Shown piece after piece: positions 6,635 through 17,083 of a stretch of DNA of 64,000 bases (positions are counted from its first letter, which is position 1; each line of letters starts with the position of its first letter). This DNA comes from Chryseobacterium sp. FH1. Its GTDB lineage: Bacteria > Bacteroidota > Bacteroidia > Flavobacteriales > Weeksellaceae. The stretch spans positions 124,001 through 188,000 of the forward strand of contig NZ_JPLZ01000001.1 in assembly GCF_000735135.1 (NCBI RefSeq), read 5' to 3'. The notes below the pieces were generated by a model that was not told the DNA's origin, ran no database searches, and saw nothing but the letters and a program-made list of their open reading frames with translations. The position numbers and the translations under genes are program-made.

Positions 6635-9415
6635 ATGAATATTTATCAGGATTACATCCAAGAGATCGAAGAAAGAAAAAACCAAGGACTTCACCCAAAA
6701 CCAATTGATGGTGCGGAATTACTAAGCGAAATCATTTCGCAGATCAAAGATTCGAACAACGCACACAGAGAAGACTCTCTTCAATTTTTCATTTACAACG
6801 TTTTGCCAGGAACCACAAGTGCGGCAAACGTGAAAGCTCAGTTTTTGAAGGAGATCATTTTGGGAGAATCTGTAGTAAATGAAATAACACCAGCTTTTGC
6901 CTTTGAGTTGTTGTCTCATATGAAAGGTGGACCTTCTATCAAAGTATTGTTGGATCTAGCTTTGGGTAATGATGAAAATATTGCTAAAGAAGTTGCAACT
7001 GTTCTTAAAACGCAGGTTTTCCTTTACGAGGCAGACACAGATCGTTTGAAAGAAGCATTCAACAATGGAAATACAATTGCAAAAGAACTAATTGAAAGTT
7101 ACGCTCAAGCTGAATTTTTCACGAAACTTCCAGAAGCTCCGGAAGAAGTAAAAGTGGTAACCTATATCGCTGGAGAAGGTGATATCTCTACGGATTTATT
7201 GTCTCCAGGAAATCAAGCGCACTCAAGATCCGATCGTGAACTTCACGGTTTGTGTATGATGACGCCAGAAGCGCAACAAGAAATCAAAGCTTTACAAGCA
7301 CAGCATCCTGACAAAAGCGTAATGCTAATCGCGGAAAAAGGCACAATGGGTGTTGGATCATCCAGAATGTCCGGCGTAAACAACGTGGCACTTTGGACAG
7401 GAAAACAAGCAAGTCCGTATATTCCTTTTGTAAATATCGCACCAATTGTTGCCGGAACAAACGGAATCTCTCCAATTTTCTTGACGACTGTTGACGTGAC
7501 TGGAGGAATTGGAATTGATCTTCAAAACTGGGTGAAAAAAGTAGATGCAGAAGGAAATGTGATCCGTAACGAAAACAACGAACCAATCCTTGAAGAAGTT
7601 TACTCTGTAGCGACTGGAACAGTTCTTACCATTAATACAAAGACCAAAAAATTATACAACGGCGATCAGGAATTGAAAGACATTTCTAAATCTTTCACGC
7701 CACAAAAAATGGAATTCATCAAAGCTGGTGGTTCTTACGCCATCGTTTTTGGGAAAAAATTACAAACTTGGGCATCTAACATTTTAGGAATCGAAATCCC
7801 TACCGTTTATGCACCATCAAAAGAAATCACAAAAGAAGGAGTCGGTCTTACCGCGGTAGAAAAGATCTTCAACAAGAATGCTGTTGGTTTAGCGCCAGGT
7901 AAAGTTTTACACGCTGGATCAGACGTAAGAGTTGAAGTGAACATTGTTGGTTCTCAGGATACAACCGGTTTGATGACTGCTCAGGAATTGGAATCGATGG
8001 CAGCTACTGTTATTTCTCCGATCGTTGACGGTGCTTACCAATCGGGTTGTCACACTGCTTCGGTTTGGGATAAAAAAGCGCAGGCTAATATTCCAAGATT
8101 AATGAAATTCATGAACGATTTCGGATTGATCACAGCACGTGACCCGAAAGGCGAATACCACGCAATGACAGACGTTATTCACAAAGTTTTGAATGATATC
8201 ACGATTGACGAATGGGCAATTATCATCGGAGGAGATTCACACACGAGAATGTCCAAAGGTGTAGCTTTCGGAGCGGATTCAGGAACTGTAGCTTTGGCTT
8301 TGGCAACTGGAGAAGCTTCTATGCCAATCCCGGAATCTGTGAAAGTGACTTTCAAAGGTGATATGAAAGCACACATGGATTTCCGTGATGTTGTTCACGC
8401 GACTCAATTGCAAATGCTTCAGCAATTTGGCGGAGAAAATGTTTTCCAAGGTAGAATTATCGAGGTTCACATCGGAACACTTCCAGCTGATCAGGCATTT
8501 ACATTCACCGATTGGACCGCAGAGATGAAAGCAAAAGCTTCAATCTGTATTTCTGAAGATGATACTTTAATCGAATCATTGGAAATCGCAAAAGGCAGAA
8601 TCCAGATTATGATCGATAAAGGAATGGATAATCATCTTCAGGTTCTTCAAGGTTTAATTAACAAAGCAAACAAGAGAATCACTGAAATTAAATCTGGCGA
8701 AAAACCAGCTTTGACACCGGATTCCAATGCAAAATATTTTGCTGAAGTAGTGGTTGATCTTGACGCAATCGTTGAGCCAATGATTGCCGATCCAGACGTC
8801 AACAACGAAGATGTTTCTAAAAGATATACGCACGACACGATCAGAGATTTGACTTATTACGGAGGCGATAAAAAAGTAGATCTTGGTTTCGTAGGGTCTT
8901 GTATGGTACACAAAGGTGATTTGAAGATCGTTTCTCAAATGTTGAGAAACATCGAAAGACAAAATGGCAAAGTTGAATTCAGAGCGCCACTTGTTGTTGC
9001 TGCTCCAACTTACAACATCATAGATGAGTTGAAAGCAGAAGGCGATTGGGAATTATTAGAAAAATACTCAGGTTTCGAATTCAATGACAACGCTCCGAAA
9101 GGCGCTGCTCGTACTGAATATGAAAATATGATGTATTTGGAACGTCCAGGTTGCAACCTTTGTATGGGTAATCAGGAAAAAGCGGAAAAAGGAGATACCG
9201 TTTTGGCCACTTCTACCCGACTTTTCCAAGGTAGAGTTGTAGAAGATTCTGAACGTAAAAAAGGAGAATCTTTGTTGGCTTCTACACCGGTTGTCGTTCT
9301 TTCTGCAATCATCGGAAGAATTCCAAATATCGAAGAATACAAAGCCGCGGTAGAAGGCATTGACCTGACAACTTTCGTTCCTTCTATTAAAGAATTGGTT
9401 ACAGTTGGTCATTAA
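6635..9415 (+). CDS. acnB: Bifunctional aconitate hydratase 2 / 2-methylisocitrate dehydratase (AcnB)
   Basis: 926 residues, the usual length for the AcnB branch. It starts MNIYQDYIQEIEER and has the AcnB N-terminal HEAT-like domain (about 1-160), the swivel domain, and the three Fe-S aconitase domains. Cluster ligands are visible: Cys in GSCMVHKGD at about residue 756 and the pair in CNLCMGNQ at about 840/843. GGDSHTRMSKGVAFGADSGTVA is the catalytic His-containing segment. It interconverts citrate and isocitrate in the TCA cycle and, in some bacteria, 2-methyl-cis-aconitate. It has its own leader and a terminator at 9466-9505, so it is probably transcribed separately from the second aconitase that follows. 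Confidence 0.97.
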   Translation: MNIYQDYIQEIEERKNQGLHPKPIDGAELLSEIISQIKDSNNAHREDSLQFFIYNVLPGTTSAANVKAQFLKEIILGESVVNEITPAFAFELLSHMKGGPSIKVLLDLALGNDENIAKEVATVLKTQVFLYEADTDRLKEAFNNGNTIAKELIESYAQAEFFTKLPEAPEEVKVVTYIAGEGDISTDLLSPGNQAHSRSDRELHGLCMMTPEAQQEIKALQAQHPDKSVMLIAEKGTMGVGSSRMSGVNNVALWTGKQASPYIPFVNIAPIVAGTNGISPIFLTTVDVTGGIGIDLQNWVKKVDAEGNVIRNENNEPILEEVYSVATGTVLTINTKTKKLYNGDQELKDISKSFTPQKMEFIKAGGSYAIVFGKKLQTWASNILGIEIPTVYAPSKEITKEGVGLTAVEKIFNKNAVGLAPGKVLHAGSDVRVEVNIVGSQDTTGLMTAQELESMAATVISPIVDGAYQSGCHTASVWDKKAQANIPRLMKFMNDFGLITARDPKGEYHAMTDVIHKVLNDITIDEWAIIIGGDSHTRMSKGVAFGADSGTVALALATGEASMPIPESVKVTFKGDMKAHMDFRDVVHATQLQMLQQFGGENVFQGRIIEVHIGTLPADQAFTFTDWTAEMKAKASICISEDDTLIESLEIAKGRIQIMIDKGMDNHLQVLQGLINKANKRITEIKSGEKPALTPDSNAKYFAEVVVDLDAIVEPMIADPDVNNEDVSKRYTHDTIRDLTYYGGDKKVDLGFVGSCMVHKGDLKIVSQMLRNIERQNGKVEFRAPLVVAAPTYNIIDELKAEGDWELLEKYSGFEFNDNAPKGAARTEYENMMYLERPGCNLCMGNQEKAEKGDTVLATSTRLFQGRVVEDSERKKGESLLASTPVVVLSAIIGRIPNIEEYKAAVEGIDLTTFVPSIKELVTVGH

Positions 9416-9465
9416 TAAAAATTATTAAAACTTTTAAATTATAAATTTAAAGGTTTGATGCAATT

Positions 9466-9505
9466 AACCCCTTCAGAGTTTTAAGCTCTGGAGGGGTTTT
9501 CTTTT
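9466..9505 (+). terminator. Rho-independent terminator of acnB
   Basis: A 13-bp stem AACCCCTTCAGAG (9466-9478) / CTCTGGAGGGGTT (9486-9498), almost perfect, with a 7-nt loop, is followed by TTCTTTTC. It begins 51 bp after the acnB stop. The stem sequence is close to that of the hairpin at 33142-33174. Confidence 0.9.
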
Positions 9506-9820
9506 CTAGGCAGTTGGAGCCTTATCAAGTTTTGAAACCAGGACAAGGCTTTTTAGTAGAAAGATATCGATATAATAGGATTCAAGATTTATTAGTTTAG
9601 AACATTTCCATATTAAACACTTTAAGTTTATTTTAACTAAAATTTGAATCATCCAACTCCATTTTTTATTAACTTGATAGTTGCAAAATATTGTGACCAT
9701 TTGCCTTATTTATAATCATTTAAGGAATGTAGGAACAAAATTTGATGACTACAAGACGAGAACTTTTCCCCGTTAAATCAAGGAAAAGTTGAATTATTAA
9801 TTATAAAATAAAATCGAGAT
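9506..9820. other. Intergenic region between the two aconitase genes
   Basis: About 315 bp after the acnB terminator. I see no convincing gene; a 64-codon minus-strand frame (9506-9700) has low-complexity, AT-driven composition. Near the downstream gene there is a perfect hairpin AACTTTTCC (9761-9769) / GGAAAAGTT (9782-9790) with a 12-nt loop, ending 30 nt before the acn ATG. It is followed by AT-rich sequence but no T run, so it is more likely a leader structure or protein site than a terminator. Confidence 0.5.
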
Positions 9821-12094
9821 ATGACTTTTGACTTAGATATGATTAAAAAGGTTTATTCTGATTTCGAAACCAGAGTGAACGATGCAAGAGCTTTTATGGG
9901 AAGACCTCTTACCTATTCCGAAAAAATCCTATGTGCACACTTAGATGTAAAGCAGTCGAAAGAAGCTTTCAAACGTGGCGGATCTTATGTGGATTTTGCA
10001 CCCGACAGAGTGGCGATGCAGGATGCTACGGCTCAAATGGCGCTTTTGCAGTTTATGCAGGCAGGTAAAGTGAAGGTTGCAGTTCCATCGACGGTTCACG
10101 CAGATCACTTGATCCAAGCAAGAGTGGGTGCAGAGAAAGATTTAATCGAAGCTGAAAATAAAAACAATGAAGTTTATCAATTCCTTCAATCTGTTTCTAA
10201 CAAATATGGCATCGGGTTTTGGAAAGCCGGCGCAGGAATTATCCACCAAGTAGTTTTAGAAAATTACGCTTTTCCAGGCGGATTGATGATCGGAACCGAT
10301 TCGCATACTGTAAACGCAGGCGGACTAGGAATGGTCGCGATTGGTGTTGGCGGTGCTGATGCTGTTGACGTGATGGCAGGAATGCCTTGGGAACTTAAAT
10401 TCCCGAAAATGATCGGCGTTAAATTAACCGGAAAACTAAATGGTTGGACTGCTGCGAAAGATGTTATTCTAAAAGTTGCCGGAATTCTGACCGTAAAAGG
10501 TGGAACTGGAGCAATTGTCGAATATTTCGGACCAGGCGCAGAATCTTTGTCTTGTACAGGAAAAGGAACAATTTGTAATATGGGTGCAGAAGTTGGCGCA
10601 ACCACTTCAATTTTTGCATATGACCAAAATATGAGCAAATATTTGAGATCTACCGACAGAGAGGATTTGGCCGATGCCGCGGATGCAGTAGCTCACGTTT
10701 TGAAAGCCGATCCAGAAGTCTTAGAAAATCCTGCACAATATTTCGACGAAGTGATCGAGATTGATCTCAGTACATTGGAACCATATCTTAATGGACCTTT
10801 CACACCGGATTTGGCAACGCCTATTTCTCAAATGAAAGAGATTGCTAAGAAAAACGGCTGGCCAACAAAAATTGAAGTTGGATTGATTGGTTCTTGTACC
10901 AACTCATCCTACGAAGATATCGCAAGAGCAGCCTCAATTGCAAAACAAGCGAAAGAAAAAAATCTCGAGGTAAAAGCAGAATACACAATTACACCTGGAT
11001 CTGAACAAGTAAGATTCACAGTTGAAAGAGATGGATTTTTAAAAACCTTCGATGAAATTGGTGGCAAAGTTTTCGCTAATGCCTGCGGGCCGTGCATCGG
11101 ACAATGGGCACGTGAAGGAGCTGAGAAACAAGAGAAAAACACCATCGTTCACTCATTCAACAGAAACTTCTCCAAACGCGCGGATGGCAATCCGAACACT
11201 TACGCTTTCGTAGGTTCACCAGAATTGGTAACTGCCTTGGCAATTGCAGGAGATTTGACCTTCAATCCTTTAACTGATAAACTGAAGAATAAAGATGGCG
11301 AAATGGTACTTCTTGACGAGCCAAATGGCGATGAACTTCCAAGATTGGGATTTGATGTTGAGGATCCAGGATATATTGCGCCAGCTGAAGATGGTTCTAA
11401 AGTAGAAGTTGTAGTTTCTCCAACGTCTGACAGATTGCAGTTATTGGAACCATTTGAACCTTGGGATGGTAAAAATATTACAGGTGCGAGACTTCTGATC
11501 AAAGCGTACGGAAAATGTACAACCGATCATATTTCTATGGCTGGGCCTTGGTTGAAATATAGAGGACATCTTGACAACATTTCAAACAATATGTTGATTG
11601 GCGCTGTAAACGCCTTCAATATGGAAACCAATACTGTAAAGAATGAAGATGATGGACTATATAAACCAGTTCCAGACTCTGCAAGACAATACAAAGCTGA
11701 TGGTGTTCCGACCATTGTAGTTGGTGATGAGAATTATGGTGAAGGTTCTTCAAGAGAACACGCCGCGATGGAGCCAAGACATCTTGGTGTAAGAGCAGTT
11801 TTGGTAAAATCATTTGCAAGAATCCACGAGACAAATCTTAAAAAACAAGGAATGTTGGCTTTGACATTTGATAACAAGGAAGACTACGATAAAATCCAGG
11901 AAGATGATGTGATCAACTTTTTAGATCTGGATCAGTTTGCGCCTGATAAACAGTTGTCTGTAGAGTTTGTTCACGCAGATGGAACCAAAGATGTGATTGT
12001 TACAAACCACACTTACAACCCTGGACAAATTGGTTGGTTCAAAGCCGGTTCTGCGCTTAACCTCATCAAAATGATGGAAAAACAACAGAACTAG
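9821..12094 (+). CDS. acn: Aconitate hydratase, mitochondrial type
   Basis: 757 residues, matching the mitochondrial-type aconitases that Bacteroidetes carry. 4Fe-4S ligands are visible as Cys359 in GSCTNSS and Cys422/Cys425 in ACGPCIGQW. The segment [14 protein letters not shown] holds the catalytic Asp-Ser-His, and [15 protein letters not shown] in the swivel domain (about 640) holds the substrate-binding Ser-Arg. It catalyses citrate-isocitrate interconversion. It differs in domain order from AcnB, so the tandem pair is not a recent duplication. The strong hairpin 12117-12148 ends the unit. A short inverted repeat in its leader may be regulatory. Confidence 0.97.
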   Translation: MTFDLDMIKKVYSDFETRVNDARAFMGRPLTYSEKILCAHLDVKQSKEAFKRGGSYVDFAPDRVAMQDATAQMALLQFMQAGKVKVAVPSTVHADHLIQARVGAEKDLIEAENKNNEVYQFLQSVSNKYGIGFWKAGAGIIHQVVLENYAFPGGLMIGTDSHTVNAGGLGMVAIGVGGADAVDVMAGMPWELKFPKMIGVKLTGKLNGWTAAKDVILKVAGILTVKGGTGAIVEYFGPGAESLSCTGKGTICNMGAEVGATTSIFAYDQNMSKYLRSTDREDLADAADAVAHVLKADPEVLENPAQYFDEVIEIDLSTLEPYLNGPFTPDLATPISQMKEIAKKNGWPTKIEVGLIGSCTNSSYEDIARAASIAKQAKEKNLEVKAEYTITPGSEQVRFTVERDGFLKTFDEIGGKVFANACGPCIGQWAREGAEKQEKNTIVHSFNRNFSKRADGNPNTYAFVGSPELVTALAIAGDLTFNPLTDKLKNKDGEMVLLDEPNGDELPRLGFDVEDPGYIAPAEDGSKVEVVVSPTSDRLQLLEPFEPWDGKNITGARLLIKAYGKCTTDHISMAGPWLKYRGHLDNISNNMLIGAVNAFNMETNTVKNEDDGLYKPVPDSARQYKADGVPTIVVGDENYGEGSSREHAAMEPRHLGVRAVLVKSFARIHETNLKKQGMLALTFDNKEDYDKIQEDDVINFLDLDQFAPDKQLSVEFVHADGTKDVIVTNHTYNPGQIGWFKAGSALNLIKMMEKQQN

Positions 12095-12116
12095 GATTTT
12101 TTAGTTTTCAAATATG

Positions 12117-12154
12117 AAAAATGCCTCGCAGATTTGTGAGGCATTTTTATTTTT
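12117..12154 (+). terminator. Rho-independent terminator of acn
   Basis: An 11-bp perfect stem AAAAATGCCTC (12117-12127) / GAGGCATTTTT (12138-12148) is followed by ATTTTTG. It begins 23 bp after the acn stop codon. Confidence 0.92.
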
Positions 12155-12290
12155 GTCCAATTTCTTATTATGAGTTTAGACTCAAATTATTTTTCCATAT
12201 TATGGGTATGATTTTAAGTGGTGTTCATTATACAGAAAACTTACATAATTCTAATATATTAGGTCATGAATACAATTCTAAGTTAAGACA

Positions 12291-12320
12291 TAAAAAAGGC
12301 TTAGATTCTCATCTAAGCCC
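12291..12320 (-). terminator. Rho-independent terminator of the Ig-domain T9SS protein gene
   Basis: On the minus strand a stem GGCTTAGAT / ATCTAAGCC with a GAGA tetraloop (12298-12319) is followed by six T residues. It lies about 27 bp downstream of the stop at 12347. The region between this and the acn terminator (12155-12290) contains nothing I can support as a gene. Confidence 0.92.
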
Positions 12321-12346
12321 TAATAAAAACAATTATGATAAAAAAT

Positions 12347-15300
12347 CTAGTTTTTAATGATCTTAAATCTTTTAACTTTTCCATCTACCGTCGTTGCTTC
12401 TACGATATATGTTCCAGTAAGAAGACCAGCAACATTTACTTTTACTTTAGATTCATTCAAACTATTTCCTAGAACTTTCTGTCCAACCATATTGTAAACT
12501 GCTACGTTTACTAATTTTTCGTCAGCAGAAATGTTTAATATATCTTTTACTGGATTCGGATAATAAGACAAGTTTTTATTATCAATGTCATTAACTCCAA
12601 GATCCTCAGCTAAACAAACACCATTGATCTTGTAAACAAACTCTCCGTTACCAAGAAGTCCCCAAGCATTGGTATTAGCATTATAAAACGCAGCAGGCTG
12701 CCCTTGAATATCGGCCGATGTAGCTTCCCAAGCCAACGCATCGCCTCTCATCTCCAACCAATATTTACCTTTTGGAAGTTTGATTGGACTGTCAAGATTC
12801 ACAATGTAACGGTGAAAATAAAAATCAAACTCAACACCTGTCACCAAATCATGAACAATCTTTCCGTTTGAGAAAGCGATTTCTTCGCCTGGCAATCCAT
12901 TTTCATCTTTTAGAACTGCAAAACTAAAAGATGTAGCAAAATTGGCAACTGAAGGTTCAACAGAATTGATAGTGAATGAGCCAGCCTCAACTTCGAAGTC
13001 AACTGCTAAACGTTGATCTGTAGCTCCATTAAGAAGGAAAGCATCTTCAATCCCATTAGAAACAGCTTCTCTGTTACATGCATTAGGATCTAATACGCTT
13101 ACTTCAAAAGTTGTGAATAAATTAGAATCATCAACAGATGTAGCTTTTACAACTGCAAAACCAGCCTTCACTCCTGTCACTAATCCCCCATTGTTAATTG
13201 ATGCAAAGTCTGAACCTGACTCTAATGTCCAATTAACATTCTGTGAAAGGCCTTGTGCATTCACCACAGCTTTCATCTGTAAAGTTTCACCTATGAAAAC
13301 CTCGGCATTTGATCCACTTAAAGTACTTATTACAACTGGCATTGGTGTACAGTTTCCGCTAATATCAAAAATAGCATCAAAACCACCTTGTCCTAGTTTT
13401 CTCCAGCCATTGCCATCGAAATTATCAAAGTGATAATCACTGCCTATGCCTCCAACCTCTGGTGTTGTATCCCAATAAACTTCTTGTGATGTGTTTGCTA
13501 CAGGCATTATCCAATATGTTCCTTGATCAAAAGCAAGGGATTCTGGTAGATTCAATTCTATTTCATATTGACTGATGAAATCTCCATAAGACTGAATGAA
13601 TTTTTTGGATGATGGTACAACATTCACGACTTCCTTAATCAGTTCTCCAGGAGCGCCATTATCATTTTTAAGAAACTTAATCGTGTAAGAATTATTTAAA
13701 TTTCCAGGTGCATGAAGGATGTTCATTCTCAAAGTTGAAAGGTTGAACCTAGTTCCCTGTGCTACCACAAAGTCATCTGCACTGTTGATAATATTATTAC
13801 TGATCCCGTATCCAAATCCGCTCAAAATAGTTTCGTTACCTTGCCCACATCCACTTTTGAATACGTTGATTCTAATCTCACCGAATAATGTTCCATTTAA
13901 ATGGGTAGCCCTTACAATAGCAAATCCTTCTTGCAAGCCTGTTACCAGACCAGTAGTACTCACACTTGCAACTCCAGCACCTTGTTGAACAGTCCAATTC
14001 ACTTTTTGATCAGCCTCAAGTGGAGTTACCTCAGCCTTTAACTGCAAAGTACCGCCAATTGTGAAAATATCAGCGTTGCTACCATTAGCTGTTTTTAAAG
14101 AAATACTTTGCGGTGCAATGTCACTATTTTGGTTCTTTAATGTAACAGCAAATGTCTTAAAAATAGAACTGTTTTCCAAAGAAGTTGCTTTAACAGAAAC
14201 AACTGCATCTGAAGCTATTGCAGTAACCAAACCTGTATTACTAACAGTTGCAAAAGTTCCTCCCTCGAACATACTCCAAACTACATTCTGACTTGCAGCT
14301 TCTGGAAAGACTGCTGCTTTCAACTGTAGTGTCCCATTGTCCTGGATAATCTCTGCAGGTACATTATTTTCAGTGGTAATTTCTATGCTTTCCGCTGCTA
14401 CAACAGCCAAATTCAATTTTTTAACTGATAATTTACCTAAACCAGAATCTGCGAAAGCAAGAAATAAATTCCCGAAACTATCTACTGCCAAAGAATTATA
14501 AATACCTTGTCCTTCCGACGCAAAGCCTGTCCCAGCCTGTGCCCAGGAATTGGTAGTTTCGTTGTAAGCAAAAACAAAGTTTCTAAGCATATCTTCATCT
14601 TCCCATTTACTAACTGCTACATATACGATATCGTTAGCCCCAATTGCTATGCTAGTGTGCTTAGTTCTATATTGTGAAAAGTTTTCAGCTCCTAGTTGCG
14701 ACCAAGTGCTGCCATCGAACTTTTTCACGTTCAGCTTATTTCCACCAGCGGGAGCAGACACGTAAGCAACAAATAAATGATTATTACTATCAATTGCAAT
14801 AGAAGAATTGTAATCTTCTATGTTTGGTGCAGGTGCTAAATTTGCAATGCCACCAACGGGTTGCCATGCAGTTGTAGAACTGGCATTAACGTCGTTTTCG
14901 TAGACATGCAAATTACCATTGTTGTTGAAACTCACATATATTTTCCCATTGGTCCCAATAACCATGTCAAGGAAATAAGGCACCCCTCCGGTAAAGCCGG
15001 TAGCTCCTACTTGTTGCCAAACACCATTGACCAATTTTTTGACAGTCCCAGAATTTTCATTGTTCGCAGCAAATAAGGTATTATCAGATGATATTGCCGA
15101 TGTGTTGAAGTTAATACCAGCATTAGTCATATTAGGTAATTGAGTCCAGGCATTGTTCTCAAATTTGCGAACCTCCATTCCTGTTGCAGGATAAGCCGCC
15201 TGATTGGTAAAATATATAATACCATTGCTATCTACAGAGGTAGAATTGTAAGTTGTAAAACTAGGCGTAATACCTGGAGAACCTCCAACATAAGACCAGC

Positions 15301-15517
15301 TGGTACCATCAAATTTCTGTACAGATCCTTTCAACGCATCAGCATCAAAATAACCAACTATCAACTTGTTTTGAAAATCATTGACCAAAGTCAATCTTCC
15401 TGCTACTCCAGTAGAAATCCCCGTGGAAGTACCCACTGGTTCCCATACCTGAGCATGTAATTGTCCAAACAGCAAAAGCCACAAGAGCACTGCGTAATTT
15501 GTAAAAGTTTTTTTCAT
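12347..15517 (-). CDS. Large secreted protein: propeller-like N-terminus, three Ig-like (BIG_2) domains, T9SS sorting domain
   Basis: 1056 residues. A signal peptide (MKKTFTNYAVLLWLLLFGQLHAQ) is followed by a repeated unit region (about 25-365) with elements such as KKFDGSTWSQLG, SIAIDSNNHLFVAY and SLAVDSFGNLFLAFADSG, about 45-50 residues apart, which suggests a beta-propeller. Then come three BIG_2-like Ig domains (about 370-455, 470-550 and 715-800), each with QLKAxV / VxWTxxxGxxxASVxxxGLVTG. Between and after these are two similar modules that look like extracellular galactose-binding-like folds. The last about 80 residues (YYPNPVKDILNI ... GTYIVEATTVDGKVKRFKIIKN) are a classic type A T9SS signal. 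Likely surface adhesin or exported binding protein; no catalytic residues are recognised. Confidence 0.85.
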   Translation of the reverse strand: MKKTFTNYAVLLWLLLFGQLHAQVWEPVGTSTGISTGVAGRLTLVNDFQNKLIVGYFDADALKGSVQKFDGTSWSYVGGSPGITPSFTTYNSTSVDSNGIIYFTNQAAYPATGMEVRKFENNAWTQLPNMTNAGINFNTSAISSDNTLFAANNENSGTVKKLVNGVWQQVGATGFTGGVPYFLDMVIGTNGKIYVSFNNNGNLHVYENDVNASSTTAWQPVGGIANLAPAPNIEDYNSSIAIDSNNHLFVAYVSAPAGGNKLNVKKFDGSTWSQLGAENFSQYRTKHTSIAIGANDIVYVAVSKWEDEDMLRNFVFAYNETTNSWAQAGTGFASEGQGIYNSLAVDSFGNLFLAFADSGLGKLSVKKLNLAVVAAESIEITTENNVPAEIIQDNGTLQLKAAVFPEAASQNVVWSMFEGGTFATVSNTGLVTAIASDAVVSVKATSLENSSIFKTFAVTLKNQNSDIAPQSISLKTANGSNADIFTIGGTLQLKAEVTPLEADQKVNWTVQQGAGVASVSTTGLVTGLQEGFAIVRATHLNGTLFGEIRINVFKSGCGQGNETILSGFGYGISNNIINSADDFVVAQGTRFNLSTLRMNILHAPGNLNNSYTIKFLKNDNGAPGELIKEVVNVVPSSKKFIQSYGDFISQYEIELNLPESLAFDQGTYWIMPVANTSQEVYWDTTPEVGGIGSDYHFDNFDGNGWRKLGQGGFDAIFDISGNCTPMPVVISTLSGSNAEVFIGETLQMKAVVNAQGLSQNVNWTLESGSDFASINNGGLVTGVKAGFAVVKATSVDDSNLFTTFEVSVLDPNACNREAVSNGIEDAFLLNGATDQRLAVDFEVEAGSFTINSVEPSVANFATSFSFAVLKDENGLPGEEIAFSNGKIVHDLVTGVEFDFYFHRYIVNLDSPIKLPKGKYWLEMRGDALAWEATSADIQGQPAAFYNANTNAWGLLGNGEFVYKINGVCLAEDLGVNDIDNKNLSYYPNPVKDILNISADEKLVNVAVYNMVGQKVLGNSLNESKVKVNVAGLLTGTYIVEATTVDGKVKRFKIIKN

Positions 15518-15673
15518 AAAAAATTATTTAAAGTTGTTCTAATAAAAACACAACCAAATGTACTTTTATCATTCAACTAAATAACGAAAAACTGATACAC
15601 AATGCTTTACTTTACACCTACAATTCACATACACAACACATACTCACTCCTGTAAATCAGATATTTAAAAAAA

Positions 15674-17083
15674 TCAAATTGTTTCAAACCAATTATAAAT
15701 ATCAGAGTTACTTGGAATATCAAGCCGTTTTCGAATCCTGTGCTTTTTGTTTTGAACCGTTCTTGGTTCTATGAAAGTAATCTTTGCAATCTCCTTTGTT
15801 GAAAGTTTCAATTTCAGATAGGCGCAAAATTCTATTTCTGAATTAGAAAGACCAGAATTAATGTTTCTCAGTTTTTCTGAGAAGTCGGGATATGCATTTT
15901 CGAAAGCAAACATAAAAGAGGGATCATTTTCTTTTAAAAGACTTAATAGCTTGTTGTAGGTTTCGTGTGGCTCTTCTTTGGATGCTCTTTTTTTTCTTAT
16001 CAGTACAAAACTCCAAATCAATAGACCCACGGATATTGTTATGACAACCGTTAATACAATATTATTTAAGGTTTCTGATTTTCCATCTTCCTTTTTGTCT
16101 TTTGCAATCACCTCATGGAGTGAATTATATTTACTTTGAAGCTCCGATATTTCATTTTGCTTCAGCTTGTTTTCATAAATGATGGCACTATCCTTCTTTC
16201 CTGTAAGTTTGTAGAGTTCAGCAATGTCTTTGTAAAGATTATTTACATTTAGTTGATCTCCCACTTTTATGGTCAATTCTAGTGCTTTATGATAGTAGAG
16301 CAATGACTTTTTATAATCTTTTTTCACTTTATTGACTTTTCCAAAAACCTGGTAGTTGGTGATCATTACTTTGTCATCAATATTTTCTGAAGTCCCCAGT
16401 TGCACAGATTTTCCCGCAAAATAATTAGCAGAATCTATGTTATAGTTAAGATATAGGCTGGCAATGTTGGAATAGTTTAGGTATTGGAAGCTTTTAATCT
16501 GCTTGGGATCGTCCAATTCATTATAACTGTCAATCACTTGATAAAGCTTCTTCACAGCTTTTCTTGGTTCTCCTTTGTCCGCATAAACATTGGCAAAACT
16601 GTTTAGCACATTGGCCTTTGCAAAGAATATTTTAGAATTTTTGGACTTGTCTTTTTCTAATGTTTTATAGGCAATATCAAGATGATAAAGTGCCTTATCA
16701 TAAAATTGATTGATAGAATATGCTTCTGCCATATAGACATTCCCCATAGAAACTGAATACAAGTCTTTGTACTCAATTGCTTTCACTTCAAGATTTTCGG
16801 AAGCTTTCAATAGGCTGTCAATCTTGTTCTTACTGTAGAAATATCTACACTTTCTGTCCAAAAGTTTCAACTCTGAAAGAGAATCTTTCACTTCCCGAGA
16901 AGACTTTAAAAGAGGATCAATCTGCAGATAGGCTTTGTCAATATTTTTCACAAAAAGCTTTGCATTCTCAGTCACTTTTTCTTTAAGTGCATTGTTTCCA
17001 TGAGTTTGCGATAAACATCGAAATCCGGTGAATAAAAATAAAATTATTGTAAATTTATATACTATTGAATTTCCAGTAAACAT
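15674..17083 (-). CDS. TPR-containing membrane regulator with C-terminal LuxR-type HTH
   Basis: 469 residues. An N-terminal hydrophobic signal (about 8-25) is followed by a helical TPR region (about 30-320), for example SVSMGNVYMAEAYSINQFYDKALYHLDIAYKTL with a typical tetratricopeptide pattern. One membrane helix follows at about 342-362 (LNNIVLTVVITISVGLLIW), then a cytoplasmic part ending in a LuxR/GerE-like helix-turn-helix (about 405-465: LSNSEIEFCAYLKLKLSTKEIAKITFIEPRTVQNKKHRIRKRL). This architecture is common in Flavobacteriia and is thought to couple periplasmic or envelope sensing to transcription. Ligand and target genes are unknown; the neighbouring secreted T9SS proteins are plausible targets. 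It has no phosphoacceptor domain. Confidence 0.8.
   Translation of the reverse strand: MFTGNSIVYKFTIILFLFTGFRCLSQTHGNNALKEKVTENAKLFVKNIDKAYLQIDPLLKSSREVKDSLSELKLLDRKCRYFYSKNKIDSLLKASENLEVKAIEYKDLYSVSMGNVYMAEAYSINQFYDKALYHLDIAYKTLEKDKSKNSKIFFAKANVLNSFANVYADKGEPRKAVKKLYQVIDSYNELDDPKQIKSFQYLNYSNIASLYLNYNIDSANYFAGKSVQLGTSENIDDKVMITNYQVFGKVNKVKKDYKKSLLYYHKALELTIKVGDQLNVNNLYKDIAELYKLTGKKDSAIIYENKLKQNEISELQSKYNSLHEVIAKDKKEDGKSETLNNIVLTVVITISVGLLIWSFVLIRKKRASKEEPHETYNKLLSLLKENDPSFMFAFENAYPDFSEKLRNINSGLSNSEIEFCAYLKLKLSTKEIAKITFIEPRTVQNKKHRIRKRLDIPSNSDIYNWFETI

Noticed and set aside
9506-9700. 64-codon minus-strand frame between the aconitase genes
   Set aside because: AT-driven composition, no domain, no ribosome-binding context, and it starts just beyond the acnB terminator.
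9761-9790. Iron-responsive element-like control of the aconitase gene
   Set aside because: The hairpin has no CAGUGN-type loop or bulged C, and IRE regulation is not known in this group; only a generic hairpin is reported.
12121-12357. 78-codon plus-strand frame after acn
   Set aside because: It runs through both the acn terminator and the terminator of the opposite-strand gene; composition is not protein-like.
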